64,000 nucleotides of DNA from Euclidia mi. Taxonomy: Eukaryota > Arthropoda > Insecta > Lepidoptera > Erebidae. This document shows positions 11,186 to 22,459 of the stretch, one piece after another. Position 1 is the stretch's first letter. Each line of letters starts with the position of its first letter. Below the pieces are notes generated by a model. It was not told the origin of the DNA, searched no databases, and saw only the letters and a list, made by a program, of their open reading frames with translations. The translations under genes were made by a program, and so were the position numbers. The DNA lies in contig OX123196.2 of assembly GCA_944739405.2 (NCBI GenBank), positions 56,644,196 through 56,708,195 of the forward strand, in the 5' to 3' direction.

Positions 11186-12321
11186 CCGCTTTTATATGTT
11201 TTGTATATAAAAAGTCATGAACAAAATTAGAATAATACCAAATGATGACATTGCCTGAGGCCTCTGGCAACAGCAGTATGCCTATGAACATATCACTAAT
11301 CCGCTTATCAAACCCAACACGATTGTCCCAGCAAAGTCCTTTGACAGCACCATGACGAAATCACCACTTTAAAGACAGCTCGCCACATTCGCTATGGAAA
11401 TAGCCTATAGTGCTCATAGTAAGGGTATGTCTAGACAGCATGCTTTCGTATTCGTCTAGCTTCTTCAAACATCAATGCGTTTTACGTTGAGGATTTGCAA
11501 GTATGACAGGCTTAAAAATCATGCAATAATTTTCTACACGGGTGTAGCTTGTTTATTAAAGTGGTAGAACATTCGACACGGGTTTAAAATGTTCTAGAGG
11601 CACTTGCTATGATCGTTCATGGGATATTGTCTAATTTATGACTTTCACTCATGTGGTAAAGGAAAGGCCAGATGATCATGCAAGCCCACTGGTGTAGACA
11701 TGCCCTAAATCTCTCTCAGTACTCTGCGGATGCCCATCTAGTGCTTTCGAGCTCTGTAGAGCTAAATATGCTAATGCAAGCACCTTGGATATGCAAATTA
11801 ATGTTTTTGGTTGGTTGCGGCGGTTGTAAATAGTGTACCTGAAATTGTAGTCTTGTGTTTGAAGATGAGGGTAACATTGTGGCTGGAATCGCTCAATAAA
11901 TTGATGAGATTATGTTTTCTCAAGAAGATAACCAAACGCACAAAATGAAAAAGTAACTCGCCTGGCTCTCAAACTTTAAAAGTGTACCTCCATGCTTCCT
12001 TTATCTCTTCTGGTACATTGGGTTAAAGAGTCAAATAAACTAAAATTAAAAACCATGTTTTTTTAAATAAATATTTTTTTATATGCGCATAAACATACAG
12101 AATCAAAGTACTTGCAATACGAAGGAAAGGAGCCCAAACTTGATGGGGTTATGTCGTTTCATTGCGGACTTCCTTAGGCCACTTTCTAGCTCCATTATCA
12201 GATAAGGTTAACGACATCATAATATTGCATTGTGACGCAATATAAACATGCATGTAAAATTTTAGCATAAAGTGGTTAAAAAGCTTACAACATTTCATTA
12301 AAGGCACCGAAACAGGTGAAA

Positions 12322-12752
12322 GTAAATAAAAGGTTGTAAAATGTACATTGGAGAGGACTCGAAGATTTAATACTCGTCGAAAAGACATAGTGAGCCTGGT
12401 TCAACCAAGGCTACATGTTGTACAACATGGCGCCAGGGTACAAGCAGTCTCTTTATTCTATACATTACCACTAGATTTTAAAGTTATAGTAAATCATAAC
12501 ATATTCAACTATAGGCTTAAAGCATACTTACTTCAGAAATGTTATTATAGCGTAGAGGAGTATATAAAAGACAAAAAATGAACATGAAATAGTAAGGTGT
12601 GTCTTATGCATATAAAATAAAGTCTATGTGTGCGAAATATTAGTCTCCAATTTTGTTTAAATTGTCTTAGGTATTAAGTTCTTTCTTGTATATTTTATTT
12701 TCAACACAAATGTATTTTGTTACGAAATAAATGTCTTACGTCTTATGTCTTA
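12322..12752 (+). pseudogene. CR1-like LINE 3' end
   Basis: This private insertion in copy A carries the C-terminus of a CR1-like reverse transcriptase ORF. It reads RRFNTRRKD, LFYTLPLDFK, FNYRLKAYLL and YYSVEEYIKDKK, then stops at 12579-12581. The YYSVEEY ending is matched by YYSVKEY in the LINE at 51434. The 3' untranslated part ends in short repeats (TGTCTTACGTCTTATGTCTTA), acting as the element's tail. Copy B runs straight through (49530-49575). The rest of the element was lost to 5' truncation. Confidence 0.7.
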
Positions 12753-13708
12753 ACACTTCTCAATAGCTGGCAAATATAGTAATTGCATTGTAATGGTTTT
12801 CACTGAGTACTTTAAATCTGAAAAACTAGATTGGAACAATGAATACTGCTGCTACCTTATTCTAAATTGTACCCAAGGGAAACAGTGGTATAACCTGAAA
12901 TGTATGCCCTTAATTGCTGAAGTGCTCCTGTTGAGAGTTGTAAACATTTATTGCATGACCTACCAGAATTATGTTGCCGGCACGTATAAATGTAAATACA
13001 ATATCACATAACTTTTAATATAGAAATCAAAGTACCATATTCTAATATGTAAATTATATAAAACAGCTGACCCGGCGAACTTCGTACCACCATATTTTTT
13101 TTGCTATAATTTAGTTTCTTATTTTTCCTACTGACGTTCTCCTAGCAATAACGAGCACATAAAAGTTTCAAGTGTAAGTTATGCGCGTACAAACATTTCG
13201 GTGATACATTTTTATTTATATAGATTTTGATTGATCATTACCTTCTGCCGATATTTTGCTAAACGTTTGGAAAAGAGCGACCTCAGCATTCTAAACGAAA
13301 ATAATCATATGATTAGGTGCTAGATAAATATACTGACTACTTAATTCTTATCATAAAAATCAAAGAGTATGAACCATTAGCAAAATCGTCAAGCGCTAAG
13401 GTTAAGAAAGCCTTACTCTTAAATATTTATCACGTTCAATATTTTTGACTAAGTATTTTTTAATAAAACTTCTGCCATTTTCATACAATATTATTTAGCG
13501 GGTCTTAGTCGCGATGATTTACTTATTTAAAGGCATAAATACCTATGTAAAAATCGCGCAAAAAATATTGTATGATGTATAATACAAATCGCGAAAAATT
13601 AAAATCGATTCTGCCATTTTCTAATCATTCTAAAATATTGGTTCACTATTTAATCATCCGCACATTCTCAGACGGGACAGTCAGAACCTTCAACTCCAAT
13701 TTTTTAAT

Positions 13709-13800
13709 CCTAATAACTCTTTATTGCCTTCTGTCAATCACCTGATTGACAGAAGGCAATAAAGAGTTATTAGGAGAATACTGTTACCTAACAGTATTCT
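13709..13800. repeat. Two adjacent perfect palindromes, private to copy A
   Basis: Arms 13709-13740 and 13743-13774 are perfect 32-bp inverted repeats separated by CC. They are followed directly by arms 13775-13786 and 13789-13800, 12-bp perfect inverted repeats also separated by CC. Copy B has only the left 32-bp arm (50390-50421), then GGTAACAC and the common flank TAGCATACAATGACAATCC. The structure looks like inverted copying in place, such as template switching, rather than a transposon insertion. Confidence 0.92.
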
Positions 13801-16800
13801 CATTAGCATACAATGACAATCCTTATCCTCGATTGAGATCCAGAAGCACTAATGTAAGTGAATATCTTACAACACACTCATTCGACGAAATCCAGACACG
13901 TTTTATACACTCAGTGTAAATCTCCAACAGAACTTCTCGAGAAAATCTTTTCTCGTCTTGCGAATCTCTAGACAGAGAGACAAATGTACTTATATCGTTT
14001 ACAGTAATGTATATTCAACATTATCCCGGTCTGAGACGACGCAACAAGCTTTAATTATTAACATTTAACATAATATTGCGTGTACCGCTCTCAGTTAAGG
14101 GGATGTTCTGCTGGCGCGACAAAGCGCAATTTTGTGGGCGTGTGCCAAATGCGGTCGAGGTGTTGAGTGCAGTGAATAAAACTGTGTGCGGTTTTTGTTC
14201 GCGCTGTTGATGTTATTATGTGATAATATATATTCAGCATACATCGATATTAAACTTTTATGGATTAAGCAATATCTGCAGTGACTGCTACGTGAATACT
14301 GAAAGGTTATAGTAAGTTCACAATCTGAACTGTTTGTTTTTACTTTAAGTGAAAAGTTTAATAATCATTTCAAGGGAAGTACTACTCTCTCGCAGAAAAT
14401 TAACGTGTTGCATTGTTTGATAAGAGATGAAACCCCTTCTTATCTTCCTTCTTTTCTCCTCCAGAAGAAAGTGCTTAGTCCTAGACTTGGCATAGCGCAA
14501 GTGATGCTTGGTTAGTATCACTGACGTACTATTCTTACTCAGTTTTAGCCACCTACCCTCAAGCAAGGAGTAAGTTTTTTGCCGCTGTTCTGACAGATCA
14601 TCGCAAAGCCAAACCAAAAGCTATTAAAACTAGAAAAAATAGTATAAGACAGTGGATTCCTTATCTAACGTAGGCACCCACTATTTCGTAATATTCTAGC
14701 CCGATAGGGGTTGAAAGACTGATTTTAAACCAACACTATAAATATCTCGAAAATGCTATTTATAAAAACGAGATATTCGTCAATTTTCAGTATTTAGGAT
14801 AAATTTAATATTATATACTCTGAGGTTATATTCCGATAGAATCTAACCGGTTTCAAATCAGCGCTCGAGTTATTGGCAGCTAGCATCTTATCTATCTACT
14901 TAAAAGGGTATCTTTTATTTTCGATCAGTTTCTGAATATGACTTAGTTATAAAGGTTACTGGTAAGATTTTCCCTATAGATAGTAAAATTGTCAAAAGAC
15001 AGCAAGATGATTAGAAAAAGCGAAAATGTAAGGAAGAAAATAAAAATATGTGTGCTCATTCTGCATAATACCAATTACAATACATACAATCGATGCATAA
15101 TCAAGACGTTTATGCGCTTAAGGAAGAGTGACTCCTTATTTATGATAATATAAATCTCTCCCAATAGAAAAGATGCTTAAATCAGCAATAAATATTTTAT
15201 TTACAAATTAATTCGAATAATAAATTCGCCAATAAAGACTATTCCCGATATTACTTAAAATTCTAATTTATGAAGCAATAACGCTGACGCCAGCTTACAA
15301 ATCACCGGAATTATTTTTCGCCGTTGCATTAAAATAATTTATTTGATCACACTAACGATGTTTACCCCTTATTCCTTGTGACTAGGCCTTTGCAATCACG
15401 ACACTGTATCCCTCATTAAATAAAAGTTTGCATTAATTTTGTAATACCGAAATCCGATGGCAGACTAACAATTAAAGGGAACTGCTTCAAGATTCTAAAG
15501 GGAACATTTGCGTGAAGAGGTTGATACCGATATGGATACCGATATTCGCCTGTTTTGAAACGGTTAGTAACGTTCGTTTGAATAACGAGTTCGTTGAAAT
15601 GATAGGTGTTAGACCGAGAATTATCTGGAAATTGTTGACCTATTTTACGATAATTCGCATGACCTTTTTTACTGGACCGCATATTCCTAAACAGTCTTAC
15701 TATATACTTTGGACTTCATCGTTTAGGACAATTGAAATATGATTCTGTGAAATAATCCTACAAAAGAAACTGTATTCTACAATTATCAAAGATTTAAACT
15801 ATAGTGGTTTGGTTATCTTTTATTTCACCGTTTCGTTTTCTATACTAAGACGTGACGCTGTAATGCTTTTGTATCGAGGTCAACCTTGCCAGCGATAAGA
15901 GTACAAACAGTGCTAGAGATGGGATATACAAAATTCATTGCGTACTCTCTGATATTTTACCTTTTAATAATATGTATTTTATTGTCGCTTTGTTCATCTT
16001 ACAAAGTAACATAAAACTAGACACGAGTAAATGTATTGTGCTAGGTGCTGATTCTGTCTCTCAAACTATCGATCTCTCGATGTCTTTCGATCTCTCAAGC
16101 TTTTATTTTGGTTGGCAGTGTTAAGTTGTAGAATGTTACTTTAGTCACCATTTACAATAAGTGTGCATACGTGTGCACGCTGACGCTGTATACAGTTAAT
16201 TCTTATGAAAATTATTTTAACACCGGATACATTTGATACTAAAGTATAAGAGCAAGAGTATGATACGCCTATCCGGATTTTACTCCAAAAACAAACCATA
16301 ATACGTGTTTTAGGAATTATAAATCCAACAAAACTTCGCATAAACGTTAGAAAACGCTACATGTTATTCGACCCAAATCTGTGGTATCGTTGTTAACTAA
16401 AATTACATTTTCGCTCGAGAACCGCCATCTGACGGTGGTCAAAATATTGTAATACCAGCTTTCTATGTTCAGCTGTAGCCATTAGTATGCGTTGCTTAGG
16501 ATATTTGCATTGAATCTGTGCTAGGGTGTTTGCTCACTCCGTTGGTATAGCTAGTAGTGATTATGAAGGTTCTAGAAGGGTCAAGTTATAGGAATGATGG
16601 TAATGAAATAATCGGTTTCTATTTAAATTTCTGCTGAGGCTACTCCTCCATTTCTTGTTCCTTCCTTTCTTTTTTGCACTGAAATCTTAACCGTTTACTT
16701 GATTTAACCGCTATCATGTGTTTGACGTGCAACGATTGTCAGTTTATATATAAAAACATAAACCACAAGCTTTTGACAGATAATCGACGTAAAGTTAGTA

Positions 16801-17126
16801 TCTTTATTGTTGCATTGCATTCGGTGAGTGAGAGTGCCGAAGGCACCTCCTATTTTTCCTTCTGCCACATCCCGCTCGTCCCCATATTGACGGCAGCAAC
16901 GTACTTATGTTTCCTTCAGCGTTGCTTGTATCCATGAGCGGCAGTAATCGCTTACTACCAGGCTACGCTCCTGCTCGCTTGGCATCGTAACATAACACAA
17001 TTTTTCGACAGGTTAAGTAGTTATCATGCCAGCTTATTTATTGACTGTGTATTCACCATTACTATTTATAGGAAGTAGGTTGAGCGTCTGCTGGAAAAGG
17101 TTGGCTAGTATACTTTTTCTAGCAAA

Positions 17127-17463
17127 CATTCAGCTTTTTTATAACTTGCCAGGATTCATTGTATTGTATATTGCAATGAGGCCAGGAAAGCTTTTATACA
17201 GTCATATTGTGAGTTCTACTGTGAGTGTAGTCAAAAAAGACTGTTGCGCTTTCGCGGGATCTGAAAATTCGGAGGACCTGTCAAATTAAATTTTGTCGAA
17301 GGAGTGTTGTTGTGCATATTGACTAAACTGTTTACTCTAATACCGTTATAGAAATTGTTTAGATTTATAAGCTAAAATACTTCACACCTATTGATTTAAT
17401 GCTTTCTTCCACAACTTGAATAATCTTTGGCCAAATCATGTTTACGTGATTCAATTAATTAGC
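17127..17463. other. Unassigned DNA right of duplication copy A
   Basis: This is single-copy sequence after the right edge of copy A. An open frame that crosses in from 17026 has no recognised motif and half of it lies in the duplicated block. Nothing further was supported. Confidence 0.4.
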
Positions 17464-17492
17464 AAAAATCAAGTTTATGAAACTTGATTTTT
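17464..17492. repeat. Perfect 13-bp hairpin
   Basis: The arms AAAAATCAAGTTT (17464-17476) and AAACTTGATTTTT (17480-17492) are separated by ATG. They lie 18 bp upstream of a second, longer hairpin. Confidence 0.8.
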
Positions 17493-17510
17493 CCCTTTTG
17501 TTGGTCTACT

Positions 17511-17559
17511 CACTACACAATCGGAGCCTAGAATGACTCTAGCCTCTGATTTTGTAGTG
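17511..17559. repeat. 22-bp near-perfect inverted repeat
   Basis: The arms 17511-17532 (CACTACACAATC...) and 17538-17559 pair at 19 of 22 positions across a 5-nt loop ATGAC. This could be a tiny foldback element or a structured site. Confidence 0.75.
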
Positions 17560-17695
17560 ATGCCAGACAAAAATATGACGAAACTAGATTTAGCCTTCCT
17601 CAGAAATCACAGTATATATTATATTGATAAAAACCGTACAAAAATCCAATCGGTATTTTTTTTAGATTTAAAATACGTACAGATATCATGGACGC

Positions 17696-18073
17696 TGAGG
17701 CGGCGATAGCCGAGTGGATATACCAACAGACTGCCACGCAGAGGGTATCGGGTTCGAATCCACGGCGCGCACCAATGACTTTTCGAAGTTATGTGCGTAT
17801 TGAATTATTAATTATCGCTTGTCCCGTGCCTCGGAGAGCACGTTAAGCCGTCGGTCCCGGTTGTCATGAAGATCTTTGACAGTCGTTACAGGGCGTCAGT
17901 ACCTTCTAAATAAACTGACACTAGTCTAAACCATGGAATATCGCTATCCCTTCGGGTTGCGGAGGTCAGACAGGCAGTCGCTCTGTGGAAAAGCTAATAT
18001 TCAGCCAAATCCGGTAAGACTAGAAAGCGGACCCCAGATTGAAAACTGGGATAACGCTAAGAGGATGATGATG
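17696..18073 (+). mobile_element. Second-family tRNA-derived SINE (378 bp) with 11-bp TSD
   Basis: The tRNA-like head contains GATAGCCGAGTGG (A-box-like) and GGGTTCGAATCC (B box). The body contains CCCGTGCCTCGGAGAGCACG and CTATCCCTTCGGGTTGCGG, and the tail is GATGATGATGAT. It is flanked by ATCATGGACGC (17685-17695 and 18074-18084), so it is complete. It shares the CCGTGCCTCG...GCACGTTAAG motif with the SINE at 39621 but not the head or body of the common family here. Confidence 0.85.
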
Positions 18074-18084
18074 ATCATGGACGC

Positions 18085-18625
18085 ATGTTATAAAAATATT
18101 TGAACCGTGTCTGATCGTCGCCATAGCCCGGACAAAACGAATGCTGGAATTTAATTATACCATCCCGAATTTTATAAAAAAATCTCTGTGACATATTCTC
18201 CATATGGTGCTAATAAATCTTCCGCTGTCTCCTCCACAGCTGTCACCCAACTCAAGGGACGGCATCATTGTCATTCCAAGCGAAAATAATTAAAAAGTCG
18301 ATAAAATGGTACCGACATTAAGTCTTTTGAAGAAAAACAAAAGGGTCTCATAAATTCATCCGGCTGTTGTGACATTTATGTCGTCTAACTTTGAGAATAC
18401 ACTGAAGATGTGTTGAGCTGAGCGGTGTGCGAAAGAGATGTAAGAGACATTCCTATTAGCTTTTTCATTTGTGAATATTTATATTAATATAATTATATAA
18501 TTTGACTCTCTACACCCAAAAATAATTTTAACAAACATGATTTTAACACAAAGAATTAAGAACTTTTAAAATAGATCGTCACACTTTTCCATGCGTTCGA
18601 GATGACACAGTTGTTTGGCAAATTA
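18085..18625. other. Unassigned AT-rich DNA
   Basis: No gene, tRNA-like head or terminal repeat was recognised. Confidence 0.45.
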
Positions 18626-18878
18626 TTTTTTTTTTATAGAGTCTCGTCTGTATCCTCGAAGGGGTAGGCAGAGGTGTAACTATTACACCCACATTTCGCC
18701 ATGTATTTTTAGGTCCCACGTAATAGGGAGCGAGCCTATTGCCGTTACCGGGCGGCGGGCACATCACCAGACTCTAGGCTGCTGCTGAGTGTTCGGAAAA
18801 ACTCAGTAACACTTTTGCTCGACCCGGGACCTCCGATCAGCAGTCGCATACGCTATTCACTGGACCACGGATGCAGTC
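18626..18878 (-). mobile_element. tRNA-derived SINE lacking its B box
   Basis: This is a standard-family copy on the minus strand. On the plus strand the usual GACCCGGGAATCGAACCCGG is shortened to GACCCGGGACC: 13 bases carrying the B box are missing, exactly between two CCCGGG repeats. Body and tail are otherwise present. Confidence 0.85.
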
Positions 18879-19428
18879 TAAACTAATATTAATATTTTAA
18901 TATTACCTGTTGGTGAGGTACATAGCATTGGCTAAAATATCTAGGAATTTTAACAAGGATAGGAGTCTCTAGAAAATGCCTTTAGAACTATGCAAAAATC
19001 GTTTTAATACCATACCAGAGTAGTCATCAATCGTATTCGTCTCTATTGGAGCCAAATACTCACACTTGTTCGTAGCTTGTTACATAATTTATATGAGTCC
19101 GATTAACAATAACAACTAATTTCATTTCCAGCTTCGTTCAGCTTGAGTAACACGACTGGTCTGACATTTTCTTGCAACACCGCTCATCTTACTCGTACAT
19201 CTCTTGTGGGCACACATTCTAGATATTAAAACAACGTTGTTTTGATGCGTACATGAAATGAACTTTTGTTATAAAACTTCCTGGACTCCATACATCAATG
19301 TTTTTGAACAAGGTTTTAATGTTTGCCGGGACGTGTGATTTAATGCTTACATTGTAGACAAACTCGTTGCTGAGTTAGTTTTGTAAAGTCAGACGTTTGC
19401 TAATATTGCTTAATCTTACGCCTTTTTT
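18879..19428. other. Unassigned AT-rich DNA
   Basis: Nothing recognisable was seen between the SINE and the TIR element that follows. Confidence 0.45.
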
Positions 19429-20044
19429 AGGGTTCCGTAGTCCACAAGGAACCCTTATAGTTTCATCATGTCCGTCCGTCTGTCCGTCCGCAACCTAGCT
19501 CAAAGACGCCTGGTGCTAGAAAGCTGATATTTCACATGAAAATAGACATAAAATATTGCAACAAAACTGTAGAATACAATTTTGGAAAATATTTTTTTTA
19601 AGGGTATCTCCCCTACATATATAGTGGGGTTGAATATTTTTTTGGTTGAGTACCCCATTATGTGGGATATCATTGGATAGGTTTTAAAAAAATATTATTA
19701 GTTTGCTCAAATCATTTTTCGATCAAGTGATTTGTTTGTCAAATATCAAGCTTTCAAGTGAAAAAACTGTTAGACTCAAGTGTCCTCCCCCCACCCTCTG
19801 CCGGCTAAACTATTAATTTGGAAGAGGTGAAAAAAATCACAAATGTAGTACATATAACGAATTTAAAAGGAAAACTATCACAGCTAAGTAGACATCACTA
19901 GTTTACGAGTAATCATCGGTTAACTTATAAATACCTATTGCTGTGAGTTTACATTGGGAGCGCTGGCTTAATCTTAAAGATCTAGTCCCATGTGAACTAG
20001 AAATTATTATCAATAATGGCCATTATGGGCAACTACGGAACCCT
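19429..20044. mobile_element. Non-autonomous TIR element (616 bp)
   Basis: The perfect 12-bp terminal inverted repeats are AGGGTTCCGTAG (19429-19440) and CTACGGAACCCT (20033-20044). Just inside the left end is the low-complexity phrase CCGTCCGTCTGTCCGTCCGC. The interior is AT-rich with no transposase. A clear target-site duplication was not seen (flanks TTTTTT and ACATT), so the superfamily is not assigned. Confidence 0.65.
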
Positions 20045-20102
20045 ACATTGCGCGTGGCCCGACAAGCATTTGGCCGGTTTTTCTATGAGTCTATATTTTA
20101 TT

Positions 20103-20321
20103 TATAGACTCACGCCCATTTTCCCGTAGGGGTAGGCAAAGGTGGAATATTAAACCCACATTTCGCCATGTTAAGATCTTTAGATCCTACGAGCGAGCCA
20201 GACTACGTGATGCTACTGAGAATGCGCACAAAACTCAGTAACACATTTGCCCGACCCGGGAATCGAACTCGGCACCTCCGATCAGCAGTCGCATACGCTT
20301 GCCACTGGACCACGGAGACAG
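20103..20321 (-). mobile_element. tRNA-derived SINE, diverged
   Basis: This is a standard-family copy on the minus strand with a recognisable head, CCACTGGACCACGG (plus strand), and a B box GAATCGAACTC. The body is shortened around the CGGTAACGGCAATAGG segment and diverged, so it is an older copy. Confidence 0.8.
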
Positions 20322-20323
20322 GT

Positions 20324-20675
20324 TAATCTTAGACGTTGGATATTAGAAACTATTTTACAATAACTATACTTCTAGTCGTCTTTTAAGGAACTGTTTTTAA
20401 TGCTTGTTAGATTCGCGGCAACTTTCAACCTACAATAAGTTCCAGTTAAATTACTTTGCAGTTTATATTATTCAATTTCAAAATATTACCAAATTCGGTC
20501 TTATTTTGAATTGGCAGATAATGCTTATCCAGAGGAAGAGCAACTGGTTCTTACAGTTAGAAATTAGCTGAGAGCTGTACTACACTTGTGTACAAAAATT
20601 AGAAGAACGCTTAAAATTCTATTAGGAGCAAATTATGAGTTGGGAAAAGGTTTACGTTACTACCTAATTAAACAC
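20324..20675. other. Unassigned DNA
   Basis: This short single-copy stretch between the SINE and the GC-rich retroelement has no recognised feature. Confidence 0.4.
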
Positions 20676-20691
20676 ATGGTAGTAAAACAAT

Positions 20692-21288
20692 CCCCCCCGT
20701 GGGATTTCCACCTTGTCGTGGTGGGGGGGCTCAGTAACCGTGGATTGGTCACCCGCGGTGAAGCTAAGAGGGATCCAGGAGGGGACGCTCCGCGTGGGCT
20801 TGGAGGGGCCTGCGCAGGATGCGTCCAACGGTGCGGGTGCGGGGGACAGTTCTGTCTGTCCCTCGCAGTCGGGTGCGGTCGCGGGAGGAGAGGCGTGTCG
20901 GTGTTGCGTTGCCGCGCGCCCTATCTCCCGCGACCAAATGGGGGCGCACCATTCGATGCGTCGCGGTGGGGCCGCAGAGGAAGAGGAGATGCGGTGTTGC
21001 GTTGCCGTCCTCCCTATCCTCTGCGGCCGCTGGGCGTTTTGGCGGCGGAGTCCAACACCTTAATCCGTTGCCAAGGGGGTTTTGTTCGGGGCCCGCCTGA
21101 CCATCTGGCGGGCCAATACCCGTCGGAGGGTGGCGACGAGTGCTTTGGTGATGCCCCACCCTCCGACACACGGGTACATGGCGGAAGTCGAGGTGGTTTT
21201 TAGTGGAAACACCACATACTCCGGCTCTTATTTCCCCCAAGAGTCGGAGATCCGAAGGGATTTTCCACCTCGTAAAAAAAAAAAAAAA
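20692..21288 (+). mobile_element. GC-rich non-autonomous non-LTR retroelement with 16-bp TSD
   Basis: The 597-bp insertion ends in a run of 16 A and is flanked by the 16-bp direct repeat ATGGTAGTAAAACAAT (20676-20691 and 21289-21304), so it moved by target-primed reverse transcription. It is strikingly GC-rich against AT-rich surroundings. The 5' end (GTGGGATTTCCACCTTGTCG) and 3' end (AAGGGATTTTCCACCTCGTA) resemble each other. An internal ~55-bp segment is imperfectly repeated around GGTGTTGCGTTGCCG (20900 and 20992). Long open frames on both strands are explained by base composition. It is probably an internally deleted derivative of a larger LINE, possibly R1-like, kept as a SINE-like unit. 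Confidence 0.75.
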
Positions 21289-21548
21289 ATGGTAGTAAAA
21301 CAATACTAAGGCCCACTTGCACAACGATTCTTAAATTGAATTAAAATGTATTTAACGAGAAAAAAATTATTAAGCACCACTAGCGCCTTGCACAACGAAA
21401 AATTTGTCGACTAATATGATTTAAGAACTGTCAAAATTAATTACCGAAAATCGGCTGTTTAGTGGCTAATTTCATTTAAAAACTGTCACACTGACGTTGG
21501 CAACCTTTCATTAGCGACGAGAATTAACTATAATTTTAATTATATAAC

Positions 21549-21633
21549 TGGACCGGACGACGCATCAGGGGTAGGCCTCCCACAAGGTGGACCGACGATC
21601 TGGTTAAGAGGCTGACATGATGATGATATAACT
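21549..21633 (+). mobile_element. RTE LINE remnant, internally deleted
   Basis: About 85 bp match the end of the RTE copy at 9560-9736: ACCGGACGACGCA, then GGTGGACCGACGATCTGG, then directly GGCTGACATGATGATGAT. About 95 bases between the two parts are missing, and the TGATGA tail is kept. Confidence 0.75.
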
Positions 21634-21665
21634 GATAACAATATACCTACTTGTGTTATTGTTAA

Positions 21666-22459
21666 CCCTAGAATCCTACACTATCTGAGGCACATATTAT
21701 TCCTACACTGGGGTACTGAAACACCCCATTCTAAAATGACTGTAATTCTTAAAATAAAAAAAAACAATTAATAAAAATACGTTTAATTATAAACATTCAG
21801 TAGGTAACTTGAGATCACAAATCAACCTTATTACACAAAGTTAAACTTAGTTTGAGCACTTTGCACAAACTTGTACCTGATACCTACTCCAAACAAATAG
21901 GTATTTTGCACCTTTGACACATAGTCCTGGTTTTCCCGTCTGTGGATGTTGGACTAAAGCCACACCGTCCTTGTTTTGCACGATAAGGAACAGCGCTTGT
22001 AGGAACTCGTCGTTTTTTGAGGATCGCTGCAATAGAGTCTTCTATATCCCGCCTCAAAGTTGGCATCCGGTACCGGTCCTCCAAATGTTCATGTATCAGT
22101 TCCAAACCTAATTGTTTCAAAAATGTTCGCCCACACAAGCCAGGAATAACAACTAATCCCAACTTTTATTTCTTCGTCGCCACATTCAAATCAAATTCAA
22201 TATCATATTACATACAAATCCATCAATCGTAATAAATAAAGTAACTTACGATTTTACTACACTGGGGTATTGGCGTACCCCACAGCACTTATACAGGCAA
22301 CCACATAACGCGGCTGTCGTCACGTTATTGGCGTAACGCAAGAGGTTGACACCAAACTAAAGTACTCTGACGGGCGAATGCGTGGATATTAAATAAATTT
22401 AGATATTTAGAAAACAAATCGGTGTGGGGTGCATCTGCACCCCTTGTACGGTTCTAGGG
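21666..22459 (-). mobile_element. piggyBac-like element, internally deleted
   Basis: The left end is TTAA (21662-21665) followed by CCCTAGAATCC. The right end is GGTTCTAGGG followed by TTAG (22460-22463), a mutated TTAA. CCCTAGAA is a typical piggyBac terminus and TTAA its target. Subterminal CACTGGGGTA motifs occur near both ends (21701 and 22261). Inside on the minus strand is the C-terminal end of the transposase only, so the element is a deletion derivative. Confidence 0.85.
21846..22162 (-). pseudogene. piggyBac transposase C-terminus
   Basis: On the minus strand the frame reads GLCGRTFLKQLGLELI, then HLEDRY, LRRDIED, and a cysteine-rich tail beginning RCGFSP and MCQRCKIPICLE. This matches the end of piggyBac transposases: a helix with LGLELI, then a CxxC-rich zinc-binding domain that binds subterminal DNA. 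A stop follows LE. The remaining cysteine residues (VCAKCSN) are in another frame 21847-21900, so there is a frameshift within the zinc-binding domain. The catalytic DDD core is absent, so the fragment is inactive. Confidence 0.8.

Larger units (their letters stand above)
6491..17126 (+). repeat. Segmental duplication copy A, block 2
   Basis: This block is collinear and in direct orientation with 44943-60816. It starts at GACATTAGACCGAAACTGTG (6511 here, 44960 in B) and ends at ACTTTTTCTAGCAA (17125 here, 60816 in B). It is interrupted here by a Penelope fragment, an RTE fragment, a CR1-like 3' end and a palindrome. In B it is interrupted by a MITE, a LINE, a Helitron and a BEL element. Two SINEs are shared by both copies. 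Much of the remainder is AT-rich with no recognised gene. Confidence 0.92.

Noticed and set aside
14345..14617. 90-codon minus-strand gene
   Set aside because: The paralogous region in copy B is interrupted by a LINE and the frame is not maintained on either side.
17026..17289. Small membrane protein gene
   Set aside because: The 87-codon frame crosses the right edge of the segmental duplication, is not kept in copy B after 60816, and has no recognised motif.
20586..21324. Long reading frames on both strands (205 and 186 codons)
   Set aside because: They lie in a GC-rich non-autonomous retroelement where stop codons are rare. The frames cross its boundary and TSD and have no domain.
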